Part shown: positions 6,130 through 15,050 of the stretch, in pieces
Layout of the letters: each line of letters begins with the position of its first letter
Position numbering within the stretch: position 1 is the first letter of the stretch
DNA from: Pseudomonadales bacterium
Lineage (GTDB): Bacteria; Pseudomonadota; Gammaproteobacteria; Pseudomonadales; Azotimanducaceae
NCBI GenBank assembly: GCA_019090615.1
Contig: JAHRVQ010000022.1
Location: 1-64,000, forward strand
Reading direction: 5' to 3'
DNA length: 64,000 bases
Program-made: the position numbers and the translations under genes
The notes under the pieces: model-generated
What the model was told of the DNA's origin: nothing
Databases searched by the model: none
Seen by the model: only the letters and a program-made list of their open reading frames with translations

Positions 6130-7311
6130 TTAGTTATAACCTGCCGGCAGATCGTTATTGAGTAGGTAGCCGCCTAGCAGGTTAGCATTATCGTCTATGT
6201 TCAGAGTGGGATGATTAGCTGCGGCTAATATATCTCGCAGCACCCTTTGCAGTGGGTTTGACAGGAAAATGCCTTTGGCAGAGGTCGCTTTATAAAGCAG
6301 CAGGGCGGCTTCTTCCACATCTTTGCCCGTTTGCGCACCATCCATTAAATACAGCATCCGCTGCTGTGAGGGTACAAGTTCACGTCGGCTTACATAGTCT
6401 GTTGCTTCCTGCATATTGGCAAGCAATCGAGCTTTGGCTGATCGAACCTTAACCACAGCGTTAGCCAGGCGACCTTTTACATGGGGGTTATCTTTCAGCA
6501 CACTGCCGCTCATCACTGATTGGCGGGTTTGCATTTCTTCTATATAGAGTTCTGTCGCACCCTGGCCATAACCAATCATTACTGCGGCACCGGCAAAATA
6601 GAAAATCATATTAAAGGGGAACAGATACATATCACCGCGGTCCGATAACTCGTAGCTCACAATACTATGATGTCGATAGTCCGGTACAAAGGCGTCTTTG
6701 ACGACCAGGCTACGGCTGCCTGTGCCGCATAACCCAAAAGTATGCCAGTCATCGTCGACGGTATAATCTTTGCCCTCGACTAAAAAGGAATGTGCATCCA
6801 TGCTGCCGTCAGAGTTTTTTATTCGCGCGCCGATGATGGCCCAGTCTGCATGGTCGCAGCCACTAGAGGTACGCCAGGTGCCGTTTAGTACATAACCACC
6901 GTCGACTTTTTCCGCGCGCCCCCAGGGGGCATAGGATGATGAAATGGCGATGGTATTGTCCTGCCCCCAGACGTCGTCACCTGCCTGTTTGGGGAATAGC
7001 CCAAACTCCCACTGATGGACACCCAGGATCATCATATTCCAGGCGCTGCTACAGCAACCACGGCCCAGTTCCATTAATACCTTGTAAAAAACTGCCGGGT
7101 TCATTTCCCAGCCGCCAAAATGCAAAGGCTGGACGATTTTGAAAAAGCCCGCTGCTTTAAATGCTTCAATGGTTGCCGCGGGTACCGCCCGATTCTTCTC
7201 AACTTCGTCAGCCTGCGATTTTAGCATGGGTACAAAGGCGCGGGCTCGCTCAAGCAGCTCTGCTTCCGAGGGTATCTGGGTATCTAAAGCTGCATTGCTA
7301 GTATCTGTCAT
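6130..7311 (-). CDS. Acyl-CoA dehydrogenase-fold flavin monooxygenase (HsaA/HpaB-like)
   Basis: This is a 393-residue protein of the acyl-CoA dehydrogenase superfamily, closest by its motifs to two-component hydroxylases such as HsaA. The N-terminal helices contain AAGFFKIVQPLHFGGWE, the central sheet has NGTWRTSSGCDHADW and FGLCGTGSRSLVVKDAFVP, and the C-terminal helical bundle ends HPTLNIDDNANLLGG. The glutamate base of true acyl-CoA dehydrogenases is not evident, so oxygenation of an aromatic or steroid-like substrate with a partner flavin reductase is more likely. No reductase gene lies nearby. The substrate is unknown. AGGGG precedes the ATG at 12 nt. Confidence 0.75.
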   Translation of the reverse strand: MTDTSNAALDTQIPSEAELLERARAFVPMLKSQADEVEKNRAVPAATIEAFKAAGFFKIVQPLHFGGWEMNPAVFYKVLMELGRGCCSSAWNMMILGVHQWEFGLFPKQAGDDVWGQDNTIAISSSYAPWGRAEKVDGGYVLNGTWRTSSGCDHADWAIIGARIKNSDGSMDAHSFLVEGKDYTVDDDWHTFGLCGTGSRSLVVKDAFVPDYRHHSIVSYELSDRGDMYLFPFNMIFYFAGAAVMIGYGQGATELYIEEMQTRQSVMSGSVLKDNPHVKGRLANAVVKVRSAKARLLANMQEATDYVSRRELVPSQQRMLYLMDGAQTGKDVEEAALLLYKATSAKGIFLSNPLQRVLRDILAAANHPTLNIDDNANLLGGYLLNNDLPAGYN

Positions 7312-7707
7312 TGTGGGTATTTCCCCTGGTGAAGGTGTTTCTATTATCTAGTATCTGCTATCTATTCTATAAGTAGGGTTAAGATGTTAGCTGATGTTGC
7401 ATTGCTATGTCTGGAAAGGCAATGATTGTTAGTGCGGATAGCAATATATATTTTTTATTGGGGTTTCAAATTGGGCTTATATAGTGATCTTTTAGCTGGG
7501 TTTTTTACTGCTTGTTTTTTTATTTTTTGTTTTTGATTTACGCTTGCAATGAGTTTGTGGCTGAGTCAACGAACGTGGCGACGGGTAGGGTTATAGGTAG
7601 GGTTATAGCTGCAAATGTTGCTGCCGGTAAAGGTCGCCGAGCAGCGGGTATGGTGTTGATTGGGTATAAGGCTTGGGGGGACTTATTATTCATGCACTAT
7701 TCATGCA
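7312..7707. other. Intergenic region with a 12-bp tandem duplication
   Basis: This spacer separates two minus-strand genes. GGTAGGGTTATA is repeated twice in tandem at 7584-7607. T-rich runs lie at 7500-7530. I see no gene or RNA. Confidence 0.5.
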
Positions 7708-8181
7708 TTATTCAGGCACGTCTAAAAACCAGCAGCGGGCGTCGTCGGTATTTTCAAAATATTGAATTTGCCATGAAATGCTTCTCGTCAAATGTTGATA
7801 AAAAGCAACCAGTGCCCGGCCGGTTTCATCTTTTGCAGTTACTGAGGCATTTTTAATAGTGGCATTGGTTTGAGACATGGCGGTGACATAGGCAACTAGC
7901 TCTTTGACATGTTCGGCTGAAATATCGGCCTTATCTATACCTGACCAGTCACTTAGGATATAGCGTAAATCATCAAACCGTGGGTCGCCACCAAGTTTTA
8001 ATGTGGTGTCCAGCAGCTCTAGTCCAGATACTCTGCCAAGGTAGTTCATTACCAGCAGTTTTTTTGATTCCCATTTAAGTTCTATCGCCATGCTGTGGCC
8101 CTGGGCATGTTTTACAATTAGGTGTGGTAAAGCCCCCTGGCTGGTTTCTCTATAATCTGTGCTGGTTTGAATCAGGCGCAA
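7708..8181 (-). CDS. STAS/SpoIIAA-like domain protein
   Basis: The 157-residue frame has a core from about residue 31 (MAIELKWESKKLLVMNYLGR) through a strand-helix pattern (LGGDPRFDDLRYILSDWSGI) resembling the SpoIIAA-like/STAS proteins of unclear function found in many marine gammaproteobacteria. The internal ATG at 8091 would remove 30 non-conserved residues and may be the true start, but neither start has a strong ribosome binding site. It has no signal peptide or membrane segment, so it is presumably cytoplasmic. Function unknown. Confidence 0.6.
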   Translation of the reverse strand: MRLIQTSTDYRETSQGALPHLIVKHAQGHSMAIELKWESKKLLVMNYLGRVSGLELLDTTLKLGGDPRFDDLRYILSDWSGIDKADISAEHVKELVAYVTAMSQTNATIKNASVTAKDETGRALVAFYQHLTRSISWQIQYFENTDDARCWFLDVPE

Positions 8182-8546
8182 ATTTCGCGTTGTGAATGAA
8201 CCTCAGGGGGATGCGCCTTGCGCTTAGGTTTACTGTGTACATTTTGAGTATAGGTACCGGCCAAGGTTTCACAAATAGCAGTATCATAAATTGTGACATT
8301 AATACCTGGCTAAAGAATATCATGCTAAATCGCATCCTTCAGTCGCCGGCCGCGCCAATGCTTGCCTTGCAGGAATGTTGGGTTAATATGGCGTTTGCTT
8401 CGAGACGACTATTGTTGGGGCTGTTGTTAGCGTTGAGGCGTTGATAACTGACCTTTCGGTGGTTAAAGCGAATGATCATGCACACTTGACCCGCTTGTAA
8501 GGATATCTGCAAGTAGGACTTATAAAAATTAACAAGGAGAAAATGA
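8182..8546. other. Intergenic region upstream of the VOC gene
   Basis: There is a plus-strand frame of 82 codons here, but it has no ribosome binding site and no family features. I see only a possible promoter region for the two divergent genes, without clear boxes. Confidence 0.4.
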
Positions 8547-8927
8547 ATGTTCAGTCATATTATGGTGGGTGCTGATGACGTGCAGGCGTCGAAGGTTTTT
8601 TATGATGCGGTGTTAGGCGCGCTAGGCAATCAGCCGGGTGTAATCGATGAAAAAGGCCGTTGTTTTTATTTTACCGAAAGTGGCATTTTTGCCATTACCC
8701 AGCCGATTGACGGTGAGCCTGCTTCAAATGCCAATGGCGGCACTATTGGTTTTGCCGCAGAGAGTCCAGCTATCGCAGATGCCTGGCATGCTGCTGGCCT
8801 GGCTAATGGCGGCGTGAGTTGTGAAGATCCCCCTGGGCTGCGTGAGGGTGCGGCTGGCAAGCTATATCTAGCCTATTTGAGAGACCCTGCGGGGAATAAA
8901 ATCTGTGCGCTGCATCGGCCAGGTTGA
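8547..8927 (+). CDS. VOC/glyoxalase-superfamily protein
   Basis: This 126-residue, single-domain protein has the paired beta-alpha-beta-beta-beta modules of the vicinal oxygen chelate fold: HIMVGADDVQASKVFYDAVL at the N-terminus and AYLRDPAGNKICALH at the end. Members include glyoxalase I, dioxygenases and resistance proteins, and the substrate cannot be told. The ATG at 8547 follows AAGGAG. It converges on the autotransporter gene, with a shared hairpin between them. Confidence 0.85.
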   Translation: MFSHIMVGADDVQASKVFYDAVLGALGNQPGVIDEKGRCFYFTESGIFAITQPIDGEPASNANGGTIGFAAESPAIADAWHAAGLANGGVSCEDPPGLREGAAGKLYLAYLRDPAGNKICALHRPG

Positions 8928-8938
8928 TTTGGCTGGTT

Positions 8939-8982
8939 ACCAATTAATAACAGCTGGCTTAGAGCCACTGTTATTAATTGGT
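8939..8982. terminator. Bidirectional terminator hairpin
   Basis: The 15-bp arms ACCAATTAATAACAG (8939-8953) and its exact reverse complement (8968-8982) flank a short loop and are followed by GTGTTTT. It lies between two convergent genes and can serve both. Confidence 0.85.
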
Positions 8983-9002
8983 GTTTTACGGGTTGTTGCT
9001 GC

Positions 9003-10775
9003 TTATAAAGCCACTGTTGCGCCAGCAAATACGCTATAACCGTCCAGGTCTTCACGACCAGAAAAACCGCTCAAACCAAGGCTCAAGCGCACTTTATCAA
9101 ATGCCTGGATGCTGATGCCGCCTTCGTAGGAATAAAAGCTATCATCGGCCTCAAAAATCTCTGTGGTATAGGAAACCGGGGCACCAAAGGGCGTTATGGT
9201 TAGCTCTCTATCGTCATCTTTGAGTTCAGTTTCGTAACCAACACGGAAGTAGTAATTGACCTTGCCCTGGCTGCTATTGCGGATCAAAAATCCCAGGCTA
9301 CCAATCATACTTTGTACATCCTGGCTACCAAATACCACATCAGTGGATAAGCTGGAACCCTCGGCATAACCATCGACATCAATGGTTTCATAGCTGAGGC
9401 TTAGATCTGGTTCAAAGGCGATATGGTCATTTTCAAATAGCGTATAAGCGATGCCAGCACTGACGGCGAAAAAATCTGCCTCGGTATCGCCACTGTGAAC
9501 CCTGAGGTTAGGCCCAAGTACGACTGCTCGGTCGATGTCGTCATAGTCAATTTGGCCATATTGCAGGCTGGCATTGACTCGCCATGCGTCTTTTTGTCCT
9601 GTTACATAGGTGGCCCACGATATTGCATCAAAATCGTATTCGCCCTGGCTATTATCAAAATCCCCATCGCCCTGAGTGTAAGCGAAAGATATACCAGCAT
9701 TGATCATTTCGTTGACGCGGTAATCGAGGCCAATATTGGTCGCATTGCCTTGCTCGTCAACGCCGATACGTTGGGTTGAGGCAGAGTTATTGAAATCATG
9801 GGCGCCAATTTGGCCTGACATAACAATACTGCCGACATCCTGGCGCGACGGGGATAACAGTGCATGACGATACATACTTTGATGGTTATTCATGAGTGAC
9901 TGAGCAGAATAGGATAGCTGGCCGATCTGTTCAGGTGCTTTTAAGACGCTGGCGATGGCCTGGCCCTGGATGCGTTGGGTGATGCCGGCAGGATGCACGC
10001 TGTCTGCAAGCAGAAAAGTTTCGTTGGCATCTGGGGTTGCCAGCGTATCGCGAGTGCAATTTAGTGAAGATGGCACTGTGCAGGCTGGCGCAAAAAGAGT
10101 AGTAATGCCAAAAGACCCAGCATTGGCGATAATCTCATTAAATAAAGCATCGGTATTAAAAAACAACAGGTTGACATTATTTGCCACCAGCGCGTCCTGG
10201 TAGGTTGAATTAAAGAGTGCGACATTTGGGTCGCCAACTGCTTGTACTGCCAGTGTGACAATTTGGCTGGCACCGGCTGCCTGCAAACGTGCCACCTGAT
10301 CAGCCAGCTCGGTAGCAGCGGTGGTTAAAATGGTCAGGTCGGTTGAGCCACCGTCCTCAAAAGCAAAAAAATCATTGCCGCCCCCCTGGATATACACCAG
10401 GTCCTGGCTGGATAAGCTGCCGCCAGCATTAATAAAATTGTCAATTTGAGTCGTGATAGGAATGGATGGGCCGTTAACTTCCGTTATGCGGGCGCCACCC
10501 ACCGCGTGATTGAAGCCAGTTTCTCCGTATGCGGGTAATAGTACCAGGCCCAGGTTGGTAGCGAATATTTCTGGCGCGACATCATCTGGGTTGGTGGTAA
10601 AACTGCCAAAATTAACTGGGTCGCCGGTAATGAACGGAAAAAAACCGCCGTCTGAAAGGCTGTCACCAAAAACTATAACCCGCTCTACCGGGTCGTCTCT
10701 TTGTGCAAGAACTGCCGAGGCCAGCATCAATGATGTAACGGCGATCATAAGCTTTGCGCCGATTCTTAAATTCAT
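9003..10775 (-). CDS. GDSL esterase/lipase autotransporter (EstA-like)
   Basis: The 590-residue protein has a signal peptide (cleavage after ALA at residue 24), a GDSL hydrolase passenger of about residues 30-290 and a C-terminal autotransporter barrel of about residues 310-590. The passenger shows GDSLSD with the nucleophile Ser39, the block III GGGND and the catalytic DSVHP. The barrel part shows alternating strand patterns such as VNASLQYGQIDYDD and SMIGSLGFLIRNSS. EstA-type proteins stay anchored in the outer membrane and hydrolyse esters or lipids at the surface. The extreme C-terminus (FAGATVAL) ends in a hydrophobic residue rather than the usual aromatic one. The convergent terminator follows. 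Confidence 0.9.
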   Translation of the reverse strand: MNLRIGAKLMIAVTSLMLASAVLAQRDDPVERVIVFGDSLSDGGFFPFITGDPVNFGSFTTNPDDVAPEIFATNLGLVLLPAYGETGFNHAVGGARITEVNGPSIPITTQIDNFINAGGSLSSQDLVYIQGGGNDFFAFEDGGSTDLTILTTAATELADQVARLQAAGASQIVTLAVQAVGDPNVALFNSTYQDALVANNVNLLFFNTDALFNEIIANAGSFGITTLFAPACTVPSSLNCTRDTLATPDANETFLLADSVHPAGITQRIQGQAIASVLKAPEQIGQLSYSAQSLMNNHQSMYRHALLSPSRQDVGSIVMSGQIGAHDFNNSASTQRIGVDEQGNATNIGLDYRVNEMINAGISFAYTQGDGDFDNSQGEYDFDAISWATYVTGQKDAWRVNASLQYGQIDYDDIDRAVVLGPNLRVHSGDTEADFFAVSAGIAYTLFENDHIAFEPDLSLSYETIDVDGYAEGSSLSTDVVFGSQDVQSMIGSLGFLIRNSSQGKVNYYFRVGYETELKDDDRELTITPFGAPVSYTTEIFEADDSFYSYEGGISIQAFDKVRLSLGLSGFSGREDLDGYSVFAGATVAL

Positions 10776-10887
10776 AGGTTTTCTCCAAAAATTTAGTGGT
10801 TAGGCTTTCTAATGATTGTTGGTCAAGTGGTTTATATGCGGGCAACAGCTTAGCCGAGCAATGTATTTATTTGAATACAAATTTAGG

Positions 10888-11733
10888 CTAGTTTAACTTG
10901 AACTCAGATATAAACGTTTCGATAAAGGCGTTAACTGCCAGCGGCTGTTCTAACATAGTGAAATGACCGACATCCGGTATGGTTTCAACGCGCACGTTGC
11001 TTGCTTCTGCTTGTACATATTCCATCCAGTCTGATGTTTCAGCCGTTTTTAATGACGTTCTTTGCCGTTGGTCGTTGATATAAGTACTTTGCAGAACCAA
11101 AATGGGTACTTTAATACTCGGTAAAACTGTTTTCAGGTGGAGTGCATCCCAGCGCACGGAGCCAATATAGGCGGTAAGCCCAACATCTTCTGGCACTAAA
11201 GCACAGCGCGCCATAACCGCATCGCGCATGGCCGGGTCACTATCAACATTAAACATCGGCTCGAACGTGCTCTGATGAAAAGTCACATAACCGATTTTTT
11301 TTATATGGGTACGGATGTTAGCTTCCAGTTCATCGGCGCTGCCTTCGCCTATGCGGCTGCCATCAATTAGCACCAGGCCCGCAATCAGGTTGGGTTGTTG
11401 ATGACATGCTTGCATTATTACCCGGCAACCCATGCTATGCCCCACTAATATGACATTGTTCAACTTTAGATGTTGAATCAATGCGATGATATCGTCAGCG
11501 AAACTGTTGATATTGATTGTCTCACTGCCAGCCGCATTGCCACTGTCCGATTGGCCGTGCCCGCGCAGGTCAATAGCGGCGACCTGATTGCTATCTTTGA
11601 ATCGTTCCAGTTGTGATTGCCAGTCGATCAGGCTGCAGGTTAGGCCGTGGACAAATACCACCGCCTGCCCGTACGTCCCGGCTGTTTGATAATGTAGTCG
11701 CGCGCCGTTGTTTTCTAACCAACCTGTTTGCAT
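10888..11733 (-). CDS. Alpha/beta-fold hydrolase
   Basis: The 281-residue protein has the alpha/beta hydrolase core: oxyanion strand VVFVHG (residues 25-30), AAIDLRGHGQSD, the nucleophile elbow GHSMG with Ser100, and the terminal histidine in DVGHFTMLEQP. It has no signal peptide, so it is probably cytoplasmic. Such enzymes near ring-hydroxylating oxygenases often split meta-cleavage products, which would suit the HsaA-like gene at 6130-7311, but that link is only suggestive. It is followed upstream by the protease cassette on the other strand. Confidence 0.88.
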   Translation of the reverse strand: MQTGWLENNGARLHYQTAGTYGQAVVFVHGLTCSLIDWQSQLERFKDSNQVAAIDLRGHGQSDSGNAAGSETININSFADDIIALIQHLKLNNVILVGHSMGCRVIMQACHQQPNLIAGLVLIDGSRIGEGSADELEANIRTHIKKIGYVTFHQSTFEPMFNVDSDPAMRDAVMARCALVPEDVGLTAYIGSVRWDALHLKTVLPSIKVPILVLQSTYINDQRQRTSLKTAETSDWMEYVQAEASNVRVETIPDVGHFTMLEQPLAVNAFIETFISEFKLN

Positions 11734-11928
11734 TGTGTTGTATTCTCCATTTATGTTGTGGTTCTAAAAATTACTGCTGGTTTTTGTTAGTGTTGTTAAA
11801 AATATACAGCAGCTTAACATGCAAAGTGGAATAGCAATTCTTTGCTCGTAAAGACTCCCTGCTCAAATGAGAGAAGTCTGACTTTTAACACACCATACTA
11901 AAAAAACCGTCTAACGGAGTAGACTTCC

Positions 11929-14181
11929 ATGATCATTTCAATTATCAACGCAACTCAACTTCCTCGCCAGAAAATCCAGGAAGTTATTCGAGCGGTTAAC
12001 CGGCAGCTCCAGGAAGAGTTCAAGAACTACTGGCATAAGGATGTTGAGCTTCGCCTGGAGGGTTGGACCGGTGAAGAACTTAATCCAGACGTTCCGCTGC
12101 AAATCCGTGGTGATGCAGTACTCTATCTTTGCGATGGAGAGAACGAGGATGCATACGGATATCACAATTTGACTAACTATGGTGTTCCCTATGGTTATAT
12201 CTTTACCAAACTGTCGGCATTGATGGAGGAAAACTGGAGTGTCACCTTGTCGCATGAAGCGCTTGAGCTAGCCATGGATGCTGAAGTCAATTTGCTCGCC
12301 CAAGGGCCACATCCTGACCCCGATGAAGGCGGTCGACCCGTCTACCACTGGTACGAACTATGCGACGCGGTGCAGGATGAAACTTATTTTATCGACTCTA
12401 TTGAAGTTTCAAATTTCTTGTTGCCTTTGTATTTTACCGAAGGCGAAGAGCATCTGAATCACAATGATTATCTTGGTAACCGAGTGCCATCATTTGGCGT
12501 GAATGAAGGGGGTTATGCCGGATTTTTTGATCCACTGACAGGTAAACATGAAAAATTCTCCTTTCCTCACGATAAGAAAGCGATCAATCGCCAGCAAGCA
12601 AAAGCTGAATTCTCCGAGGCAAACAGATCTACACGGCGTAATGCAGGGGACCTGTTGACCAATACCAGTCAGGTTTATTGTGAGGCAATCACGTTTGAGA
12701 TAGCAGCAGAAACTGCCAGTCTATCAACGGCAAATTATCTGGCGAGGACGCTACTCGGCGATAGCTGGCGAGTTCAGCAGTGTAGCGGTGATGCATGTGA
12801 GTATGACGCGCTTTATATCGGAAAAAACAGACTGTCGTTCGCTACAGCCTGGCAATTGTGTCACGAAGTTACCGATCAGCACCAGGTTGAGTGGGCAGAG
12901 CCCTCTTTTGTTGCTCCAATTGCAGGTGAGACAGATGCGCCGGATGATGATGCCATGATGATACGTCGATCGAGCCTCGGCAACGCAGCCCATAAAGCCG
13001 GAACAGAACAACAGGACTGGGCGCTTAGAGACTGCAAGGTGCCAGAAGCATGGGACTTTATACGTGCGCAAGGCAAACGTCCTGGTGACGGCGTCACTAT
13101 CGGTCACCCCGACAGTGGCTTTAACCTGCACAAAGAAATGGACCTTGATCGTGTTCTGCTCAATTTTGATCGGGATTTTCTGGACGGCGATGATGATGCG
13201 CAAACCAGAAAAATTAAAAATGGCAGCCACGGATTAGCCACAGCCAGTGTTATCATGAGCGGCAACAGTAACGTAAATGACGGCCTACAGGGGCCGGCGC
13301 TTTTCTCTAATATCGTCCCGCTGCGCGTAACCAAACCCGCGAAGCTGCGCGCTGCACCGGTGCTGTTATGGGGTGGAATGCGACGCTTGAGAGATGCGGT
13401 AGATTATGCAAGCAAGATCAAGTGCGGTGTTATCTCAATGAGTCTGGGCGGTCTTCCGAGCCGCAGCTTACGCAAAGCCATTAAACGGGCGACTAAATCG
13501 GGTGTCATCGTCCTCGCAGCAGCAGGCAATAGAGTCGGCACCGTGGTCTGGCCAGCTCGATATTCTGAAACTATTGCGGTGGCTGCCTCGAACATTGATC
13601 GGGAAGCATGGCAAGGTTCATGTCGCGGTAAAGCTGTCGATATCACTGCCCCGGGGGAATCAGTACCCCGGGCAACAATTAATAAGAATGGCGACGAGGT
13701 GGTGGCAAGAAGCAGCGGCACATCTTATGCCGTTGCAATAACAGCGGGTGTTGCAGCACTGTGGCGTTCGTTTCATCAGCAAGCACTACAGGAAATAGAT
13801 CCTGCCCAAATCAATGAGACATTTAGACAGGCATTGAAAAAAACCGCTGCCGCCGGAGAACTGCCGGCAGGCCGAAACTTTGGCGCAGGCATCTTAGATG
13901 CTGAAGCACTGTTACGTCTTCCGTTCCAACGAGCTGATAATCATGCCGCACAGAAAAATGACTCCGTCAGGGGGCAACTGGTTGATGCCAACGATAATAG
14001 AGCCAATGATTTTGATGCCGGGTTGCAAGCCGAGCTGTTGTCGGCTAACGCATTGTTTGCGGTATTGCAGATCGAGGGCAGCAACAATCTGGGGGCGAGG
14101 GATACTAAGGAAATTAGAAATCCATTCAGCTCGGCATTTTCAACAAGGTTGCAAACTGCACTAAGAAGCGTAGATTTGTAA
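11929..14181 (+). CDS. Subtilisin-like (S8) protease with an N-terminal HExxE domain
   Basis: This 750-residue protein joins two peptidase-like parts. The C-terminal S8 domain (about residues 365-660) has Asp395 in GHPDSG, His434 in GSHG, oxyanion Asn534 in AAAGN and the nucleophile Ser599 in SSGTSYA. A region at about 247-330 (ending VEWAEPSFV) looks like an S8 prodomain. The N-terminal 230 residues carry SHEALELAMD (His109, Glu110, Glu113, Asp117) and YELCDAVQD (Glu143, Asp146), a pattern I recall from poorly described metalloprotease-like proteins; metal binding is inferred. No signal peptide is visible. The last 90 residues are unassigned. The start has only a weak ribosome binding site. 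The gene leads a cassette with the muramidase 54 bp downstream. Confidence 0.85.
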   Translation: MIISIINATQLPRQKIQEVIRAVNRQLQEEFKNYWHKDVELRLEGWTGEELNPDVPLQIRGDAVLYLCDGENEDAYGYHNLTNYGVPYGYIFTKLSALMEENWSVTLSHEALELAMDAEVNLLAQGPHPDPDEGGRPVYHWYELCDAVQDETYFIDSIEVSNFLLPLYFTEGEEHLNHNDYLGNRVPSFGVNEGGYAGFFDPLTGKHEKFSFPHDKKAINRQQAKAEFSEANRSTRRNAGDLLTNTSQVYCEAITFEIAAETASLSTANYLARTLLGDSWRVQQCSGDACEYDALYIGKNRLSFATAWQLCHEVTDQHQVEWAEPSFVAPIAGETDAPDDDAMMIRRSSLGNAAHKAGTEQQDWALRDCKVPEAWDFIRAQGKRPGDGVTIGHPDSGFNLHKEMDLDRVLLNFDRDFLDGDDDAQTRKIKNGSHGLATASVIMSGNSNVNDGLQGPALFSNIVPLRVTKPAKLRAAPVLLWGGMRRLRDAVDYASKIKCGVISMSLGGLPSRSLRKAIKRATKSGVIVLAAAGNRVGTVVWPARYSETIAVAASNIDREAWQGSCRGKAVDITAPGESVPRATINKNGDEVVARSSGTSYAVAITAGVAALWRSFHQQALQEIDPAQINETFRQALKKTAAAGELPAGRNFGAGILDAEALLRLPFQRADNHAAQKNDSVRGQLVDANDNRANDFDAGLQAELLSANALFAVLQIEGSNNLGARDTKEIRNPFSSAFSTRLQTALRSVDL

Positions 14182-14235
14182 TGAGCCATCCAACGATGTA
14201 AAAACTATGACCAAACGTTATTGAACGGGAGTAAC

Positions 14236-14973
14236 ATGGAAGCAAATTTTATAACTTCACTGACGCAAGTGCTGAGACACGAAGGCGGATGGGCAGATCA
14301 CCCGAAAGACCCCGGTGGTGCGACTATGAAAGGTGTTACCCTGGCAACCTTTAGACGGCACTTTGGTCAAAGCATGACCAAAGAAGACCTCAGGAACATC
14401 ACAAATGACGAACTCGGTGTAATCTACCGCGTCGGCTATTGGAGTAAATGTCATTGTCATGAACTCCCCGCGGGCATTGACTATGCCGTTTTCGATGCTG
14501 CGGTAAATTCTGGCCCAGGGCGCAGTGCACGGTGGTTACAATCTGCTATTGACACAACAGTTGATGGGCGTATTGGGCCCAACACGTTGGCGAAAGCTAA
14601 CAGCAAGGATCCGATAGCAATCATTAAAGAGATGTGTGCCGATCGCCTCACGTTCCTGAGGCAGCTTGGTACATGGCGTACTTTTGGCCGGGGATGGGAG
14701 CGTCGTGTGACAGGGGTTCAGTCATTTGCTGTCTCTTTGACCGATAGTGAAATCCTGGTTGACGCACCACCCTCGGTTGCGTATGAAATACTTAGCCGAG
14801 GTGACCAAGGAGAAGCAGTAAAGAAACTGCAGCGAGCTCTTCAAATAGAAGCTGACGGTATATTTGGTCGTGATACTGAAGGCGAACTGCAGCAGTGGCA
14901 ATTGCTAAACGGGCTCGAGGCAGACGGCATCGCCGGGCGAAATACCTATCAGGCGCTTGGGTTGCTTGAATAG
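14236..14973 (+). CDS. GH108-family N-acetylmuramidase with peptidoglycan-binding domains
   Basis: From ATG 14236, 5 nt after GGGAG, the protein has 245 residues. The GH108 lysozyme domain has the catalytic Glu16 in RHEGGWADHPKDPGG and the typical GVTLATFRRHFG. Next comes the companion PG-binding-3 domain, with DAAVNSGPGRSARWLQ and DGRIGPNTLAKA. A C-terminal PG-binding-1 repeat spans about residues 185-245 (RGDQGEAVKKLQRAL, ADGIFGRDTEGEL). It cleaves the glycan chains of peptidoglycan. There is no signal peptide, as in phage endolysins and gene-transfer or effector muramidases that need a separate export route. The membrane protein downstream could supply it, but that is inference. Confidence 0.9.
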   Translation: MEANFITSLTQVLRHEGGWADHPKDPGGATMKGVTLATFRRHFGQSMTKEDLRNITNDELGVIYRVGYWSKCHCHELPAGIDYAVFDAAVNSGPGRSARWLQSAIDTTVDGRIGPNTLAKANSKDPIAIIKEMCADRLTFLRQLGTWRTFGRGWERRVTGVQSFAVSLTDSEILVDAPPSVAYEILSRGDQGEAVKKLQRALQIEADGIFGRDTEGELQQWQLLNGLEADGIAGRNTYQALGLLE

Positions 14974-15050
14974 TGACTAATTTTTCGTACCAGTTCTCGA
15001 TATGAGATCAGCAGTTTCACATTTAATTAATTACGATTCAGGATAAGATC

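Noticed and set aside
8196-8444. Plus-strand 82-codon open frame
   Set aside because: No ribosome binding site, no family features and a composition like non-coding DNA.
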